A stretch of DNA of 64,000 nt from Megachile rotundata (lineage: Eukaryota; Arthropoda; Insecta; Hymenoptera; Megachilidae). This document shows, piece by piece, positions 57,801-64,000 of the stretch (position 1 is the first letter of the stretch; every line of letters begins with the position of its first letter). A model generated the notes under the pieces. That model was given only the letters and a program-made list of their open reading frames with translations, did not search any database and had not been told where the DNA came from. The stretch covers positions 124,001 to 188,000 of the forward strand of contig NW_027473523.1 of the NCBI RefSeq assembly GCF_050947335.1. Direction: 5' to 3'. Both the position numbers and the translations under genes were made by a program.

Positions 57801-60800
57801 AACTCATATTATTAGCCATATTATGCTTATATGATCGATAGATGGACAATTACTATACATATTACACTCACTATTATCAATCTAACTCATATTATTAACC
57901 ATGTTATGCAGATATGATGGATAGTACGACAATTACTATACGTATTACTCTTATTATTATCAATCTAACTCATATTATTAGTCATATTATGCTTATATGA
58001 TCGATAGAACGACAATTACCATACTTATTACTCTTATTATTATCAATCTAACTCATATTATTAGCCATATTATGCTCATATGATCGATAGAACGACAATT
58101 ACTATACTCATTACTCTTATTATTATCAATCTAATTCATATTATTAGCCATATTATGCATATATGATCGATAGAACCACAATTTCTATACTTATTACACT
58201 CACTATTATCAATCTAACTCATATTATTAACCATGTTATGCAGATATGATCGATAGAACGACAATTACTATACTTATTACTCTTATTATTATCAATCTAA
58301 CTCATATTATTAGCCATATTATGCTTATATGATCGATAGAACGACAATTACTATACTTATTACTCTTATTATTATCAATCTAACTCATATTATTAACCAT
58401 ATTATGCAGATATGATCGATAGAACGACAATTACTATACTTATTACTCTTATTATTATCAATCTAACTCATATTATTAGCCATATTGTGCTTATATGATC
58501 GATAGAACGACAATTACTATACTCATTACTCTTATTATTATCAATCTAACTCATATTATTAGCCATATTATGCTTATATGATCGATAGATGGACAACTAC
58601 TATACATATTACACTCACTATTATCAATCTAACTCATATTATTAACCATGTTATGCAGATATGATCGATAGTACGACAATTACTATACGTATTACTCTTA
58701 TTATTATCAATCTAATTCATATTATTAGCCATATTATGCATATATGATCGATAGAACGACAATTTCTATACTTATTACACTCACTATTATCAATCTAACT
58801 CATATTATTAACCATGTTATGCAGATATGATCGATAGAACGACAATTACTATACTTATTACTCTTATTATTATCAATCTAACTCATATTATTAACCATAT
58901 TATGCAGATATGATCGATAGAACAACAAGTACTATACTTATTACTCTTATTATTGTCAATCTAATTCATATTATTAGCCATATTATGCATATATGATCGA
59001 TAGAACGACAATTTCTATACTTATTACACTCACTATTATCAATCTAACTCATATTATTAACCATGTTATGCAGATATGATCGATATGACGACAATTACTA
59101 TACTCATTACACTCACTATTATCAATCTAACTCATACTATTAGCCACATTATGCTTATATGATCGATAGAACGACAATTACTATACTTATTACTCTTATT
59201 ATTATCAATCTAACTCATATTATTAGCCATATTATGCAGATACGATCGATAGAACGACAATTTCTATACTTATTACTCTTATTATTATCAATCTAACTCA
59301 TATCTTTAGCCATATTATGCTTATATGATCGATAGGACGACAATTACTATACTTATTACTCTTATTATTATCAATCTAACTCATATTATTAGTCATATTA
59401 TGCAGATATGATCGATAGAACGACAATTACTATACTTATTACTCTTATTATTATCAATCTAACTCATATCTTTAGCCATATTATGCTTATATGATCGATA
59501 GGACGACAATTACTATACATATTACTCTTATTATTATCAATCTAACTCATATTATTAGCCATATTATGCTTATATGATCGATAGAACGACAATTACTATA
59601 CTCACTACTCTTATTATTATCAATTTAATTCATATTATTAGCCATATTATGCATATATGATCGATAGATTGACAATTACTATACATATTACACTCACTAT
59701 TATCAATCTAATTCATATTATTAACCATGTTATGCAGATATGATCGATGGAACGACAATTACTATACTTATTACTCTTATTATTATCAATCTAACTCATA
59801 TCTTTAGCCACATTATGCTTATATGATCGATAGATTGACAATTACTATACATATTACACTCACTATTATCAATCTAACTCATATTATTAACCATGTTATG
59901 CAGATATGATCGATAGAACGACAATTACTATACTTATTACTCTTATTATTATCAATCTAACTCATATTATTAACCATATTATGCAGATATGATCGATAGA
60001 ACGACAATTACTATACTTATTACTCTTATTATTATCAATCTAACTCATATTATTAGCCACATTGTGCTTATATGATCGATAGAACGACAATTACTATACC
60101 CATTACTCTTATTCTTATCAATCTAACTCATATTATTAGCCATATTATGCTTATATGATCGATAGATGGACAATTACTATACATATTACACTCACTATTA
60201 TCAATCTAACTCATATTATTAACCATGTTATGCAGATATGATCGATAGTACGACAATTACTATACGTATTACTCTTATTATTATCAATCTAACTCATATT
60301 ATTAGCCATATTATGCTCATATGCTCGATAGAACGACAATTACTATACTCATTACTCTTATTACTATCAATCTAACTCATATTATTAGCCATATTATGCT
60401 TATATGATCGATAGATTGACAATTACTATACATATTTCACTCACTATTATCAATCTAACTCATATTATTAACCATGTTATGCAGATATGATCGATAGTAC
60501 GACAATTACTATACTTATTACTCTTATTATTATCAATCTAACTCATATTATTAGCCATATTATGCTTATATGATCGATAGAACGACAATTACTATACTTA
60601 TTACTCTTATTATTATCAATATATCTCATATTATTAGTCATATTATGCTCATATGATCGATAGAACGACAATTACTATACTCATTACTCTTATTATTATC
60701 AATCTAACTCATATTATTAGCCATATTATGCTTATATGATCGATAGATTGACAATTGCTATACATATTACACTCACTATTATCAATCTAACTCATATTAT

Positions 60801-61028
60801 TAACCATGTTACGCAGGTATGATCGATAGTACGACAATTACTATACGTATTACTCTTATTATTATCAATCTAACTCATATTATTAGCCATATTATGCTTA
60901 TACGATCGATAGAACGACAATTACTACACATATTACACTTACTATTCTCAGTCTAACTCATATTATTAACCATATTATGCAGATATGATCGATAGAGCGA
61001 CAATTACTATACTTATTACTCTTACTAT
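54900..61028 (+). repeat. HOR-4 mosaic, right part, with the 155-monomer recurrence
   Basis: Begins with the AACTAATATT/GATCCATAG path (54,928) that matches 39,241 at offset 15,687 (189 monomers), with F near 55,115 and E near 55,443. From about 56.7 kb it matches 43.9-45 kb at offset 12,865: GCGC at 56,744, TTCGA at 56,921, CTATAAATATT at 57,106. G follows at 58,921, then a HOR-1-like run with CTCATATGCTCG, CATATTTCACTC and TTACGCAGG up to D at 60,924-61,006. Confidence 0.6.
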
Positions 61029-62440
61029 TATCAATCTAACTCATATTATTAGCCACATTATGCAGATATGATCGATAGGACGACATTTACTATACTTATT
61101 AGTCTTATTATTATCAATCTATCTCATATTATTAGTCATATTATGCAGATATGATCGATAGAACGACAATTACTATACTTATTACTCTTATTATTATCAA
61201 TCTAACTCATATCTTTAGCCATATTATGCTTATATGATCGATAGGACGACAATTACTATACTTATTACTCTTATTATTATCAATATAACTCATATCTTTA
61301 GCCATATTATGCTTATATGATCGATAGGACGACAATGACTATACTTATTGCTCTTATTATTATCAATCTAACTCATATTATTAGTCATATTATGCTCATA
61401 TGATCGATAGAACGACAATTACTATACTCATTACTCTTATTATTATCAATCTAACTCATATTATTAGCCATATTATGCTTATATGATCGATAGATTGACA
61501 ATTACTATACATATTACACTCACTATTATCAATCTAACTCATACTATTAACCATGTTATGCAGATATGATCGATAGAACGACAATTACTATACTTATTAC
61601 TCTTATTATTATCAATCTAACTCATATTATTAACCATATTATGCAGATATGATCGATAGAACGACAATTACTATACTTATTACTCTTATTATTATCAATC
61701 TAACTCATATTATTAGTCATATTATGCAGATATGATCGATAGGACGACAATTACTATACTTATTACTCTTATTATTATCAATCCAACTCATATTATTAGT
61801 CATATTATGCAGATATGATCGATAGAACGACAATTACTATACTTATTACTCTTATTATTATCAATCTAACTCATATTATTAGTCATATTATGCTCATATG
61901 ATCGATAGAACGACAATTACTATACTCATTACTCTTATTATTATCAATCTAACTCATATTATTAGCCATATTATGCTTATATGATCGATAGATGGACAAT
62001 TACTATACATATTACACTCACTATTATCAATCTGACTCATATTATTAACCATGTTATGCAGATATGATCGATAGTACGACAATTACTATACGTATTACTC
62101 TTATTATTATCAATCTAACTCATATCTTTAGCCATATTATCCTTATATGATCGATAGGACGACAATTACTATACTTATTACTCTTATTATTATCAATCTA
62201 ACTCATATTATTAGTCATATTATGCAGATATGATCGATAGAACGACAATTACTATACTTATTACTCTTATTATTATCAATCTAAATCATATCTTTAGCCA
62301 CATTATGCTTATACGATCGATAGGACGACCATTACTATACTTATTACTCTTATTATTATCAATCTAACTCATATTATTAGTCATATTATGCTCATATGAT
62401 CGATAGAAAGACAATTACTATACTCATTACTCTTATTATT
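61029..62440 (+). repeat. Stretch of monomers with many private substitutions
   Basis: About 17 monomers with no good long match elsewhere that I could find, and more single-copy changes than usual: GACATTTAC (about 61,083), TTAGTCTTATT (about 61,098), CAATATAACTC (about 61,280), ACAATGACTAT (about 61,331), TATTGCTCTT (about 61,346), CAATCCAACTC (about 61,780), CTGACTCATA (about 62,031), TTATCCTTATATG (about 62,140), CTAAATCATATC (about 62,281) and GAAAGACAATT (about 62,406). The 83-bp phase is kept. Confidence 0.55.
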
Positions 62441-64000
62441 ATCAATTTAACTCATATTATTAGCCATATTATGCTTATATGATCGATAGATTGACAATTA
62501 CTATACATATTACACTCACTATTATCAATCTAACTCATATTATTAACCATGTTATGCAGATATGATCGATAGAACGACAATTACTATACTTATTACTCTT
62601 ATTATTATCAATCTAACTCATATTATTAACCATATTATGCAGATATGATCGATAGAACGACAATTACTATACTTATTACTCTTATTATTATCAATCTAAT
62701 TCATATTATTAGCCATATTATGCATATCTGATCGATAGAACGACAATTTCTATACTTATTACACTCACTATTATCAATCTAACTCATATTATTAGCCACA
62801 TTGTGCTTATATGATCGATAGAACGACAATTACTATACCCATTACTCTTATTCTTATCAATCTAACTCATATTATTAACCATATTATGCTTATATGATCG
62901 ATAGATGGACAATTACTATACATATTACACTCACTATTATCAATCTAACTCATATTATTAACCATGTTATGCAGATATGATCGATAGTACGACAATTACT
63001 ATACGTATTACTCTTATTATTATCAATCTAACTCATATTATTAGCCATATTATGCTTATATGATCGATAGAACGACAATTACTATACTTATTACTCTTAT
63101 TATTATCAATCTAACTCATATTATTAGCCATATTATGCTTATATGATCGATAGACCGACAATTACTATACTTATTACTCTTGTTATTATCAATCTAACTC
63201 ATATCTTTAGCCATATTATGCTTATATGATCGATAGGACGACAATTACTATACTTATTACTCTTATTATTATCAATCTAACTCATATTATTAGTCATATT
63301 ATGCAGATATAATCGATAGAACGACAATTACTATACTTATTACTCTTATTATTATCAATCTAACTCATATTATTAGCCATATTGTGCTTATATGATCGAT
63401 AGAACGACAATTACTATACCCATTACTCTTATTATTATCAATCTAACTCATATTATTAGCCATATTATGCTTATATGATCGATAGATGGACAATTTCTAT
63501 ACTTATTACACTCACTATTATCAATCTAACTCATATTATTAACCATGTTATGCAGATATGATCGATAGAACGACAATTACTATACTTATTACTCTTATTA
63601 TTATCAATCTAACTCATATTATTAACCATATTATGCAGATATGATCGATAGAACGACAATTACTATACTTATTACTCTTATTATTATCAATCTAATTCAT
63701 ATTATTAGCCATATTATGCATATCTGATCGATAGAACGACAATTTCTATACTTATTACACTCACTATTATCAATCTAACTCATATTATTAACCATGTTAT
63801 GCAGATATGATCGACAGAACGACAATTACTATACTTATTACTCATATTATTATCAATCTAACTCATATTATTAACCATATTATGCATATATGATCGATAG
63901 AACGACAATTACTATACTTATTACTCTTATTATTATCAATCTAACTCATATTATTAGCCATATTGCGCTTATATGATCGATAGAACGACAATTACTATAC
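62441..64000 (+). repeat. Start of the next long-range unit at the window end
   Basis: About 19 monomers in the order seen at 42.9-43.9 kb and 55.5-56.7 kb: CCACATTGTGC, CTATACCCATT, GACCGAC, CTCTTGTTATT, GCAGATATAATCG, GCATATCTGATCG, GATCGACAG and finally GCGC at 63,965. The last marker is 7,221 bp (87 monomers) after 56,744. The array continues past the window, and its last six bases begin monomer 772. Confidence 0.6.

Larger units (their letters stand above)
1..64000 (+). repeat. 83-bp AT-rich satellite array, head to tail, fills the window
   Basis: The motif CTATACTTATTACTC recurs at 1, 84, 167 and 250, and at the same 83-bp spacing through to the partial monomer at 63,995-64,000. That makes 771 full monomers, all in one orientation. 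Diagnostic variants spread over the window (17 copies of CTCAGTC, 16 of AACAACAAG) are separated by exact multiples of 83, except for one net extra base introduced near 8.5-8.9 kb. A typical monomer is 24% GC. I see no coding gene, tRNA, rRNA, transposon, CRISPR, telomere repeat or unique spacer on either strand anywhere in the window, so every stretch without a gene is this satellite. Because 83 is not a multiple of 3, each reading frame drifts through all phases and meets stop codons quickly. A centromeric or heterochromatic location in a eukaryote is inferred. The species and satellite family are not recognised. Confidence 0.98.

Noticed and set aside
1..64000. CRISPR array (regular repeats)
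   Set aside because: Repeats are contiguous 83-bp units with no unique spacers, and the parts that vary are shared class variants, not spacer sequences.
1..64000. CENP-B box in the reverse complement (TCGTTCTATCG)
   Set aside because: It recalls the TCG-NNNN-A-NN-CG core but the second CG comes one base too early and the following GG is missing, so it is not a match to the known box.
1..64000. Transposable element or gene insertions
   Set aside because: The monomer phase is unbroken to within one net base across the window, which leaves no room for an insertion, and no terminal repeats or target duplications were seen.
1..64000. Promoters or terminators from TATA-like and AT-rich motifs
   Set aside because: Such motifs occur in every monomer because of base composition; there is no gene nearby to give them meaning.
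1..64000. ATCGAT palindrome as a specific protein-binding site
   Set aside because: It is present in most monomers but is only six bases and is altered in several stable classes (GATCCATAG, GATCGACAG, GCTCGATAG), so binding cannot be claimed from sequence.
1..64000. Telomere or microsatellite array
   Set aside because: The unit is 83 bp with complex sequence; the short TTA run is only a part of each monomer and no telomere-type repeat is present.

Overview
The whole 64 kb window is one uninterrupted block of satellite DNA. It is a head-to-tail tandem array of an AT-rich 83-bp monomer, and I find no gene, RNA gene, transposon or unique sequence on either strand. A typical monomer (4483-4565) has 29 A, 34 T, 14 C and 6 G, so it is about 24% GC with strong C-over-G skew on the + strand. 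The window holds 771 complete monomers (1-63994) plus 6 bases of the next, all in one orientation. The phase slips by only one net base across the window, and the five single-base indels I can find all lie between 8,500 and 10,460. This size and homogeneity point to a eukaryotic chromosome, for example centromeric, pericentromeric or other heterochromatic satellite in a long-read assembly. Nothing here identifies the species, and I do not recognise the monomer as a named family.

Monomers fall into recurrent variant classes (A-G below), and their order repeats, giving higher-order repeats (HORs). Positions 1-19,340 hold HOR-1: units of 56, 55, 61 and 50 monomers that differ mainly by gain or loss of whole monomers. 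Positions 19,341-23,075 are a mosaic of shorter recombined pieces. Positions 23,076-35,214 hold HOR-2, a 51-monomer (4,233-bp) unit made of a 27-mer and a 24-mer half. Its middle copy is enlarged to 57 by a 498-bp six-monomer tandem duplication. Positions 35,443-43,630 hold HOR-3 (42, 41 and a partial unit). From 43.6 kb to the end is a mosaic (HOR-4) with a recent-looking tandem duplication (48,132-51,413 and 51,369-54,899) and a longer-range recurrence of 155 monomers (43.9-45 kb against 56.7-58 kb), which begins again at the window end 87 monomers later.

The same monomer classes are reused in all four domains in different orders. This is what repeated unequal exchange or replication slippage in whole-monomer steps would produce. 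There are no genes to work together; any function would be structural (centromere, heterochromatin) or through satellite RNA, and neither can be shown from sequence alone. The only long open frame (77 codons, 44,219-44,452) is satellite sequence in which three stop codons happen to have mutated, and I do not call it a gene. Coordinates of classes and units were read by eye from diagnostic variants. A dot plot or HOR caller would refine boundaries by up to a monomer or so.
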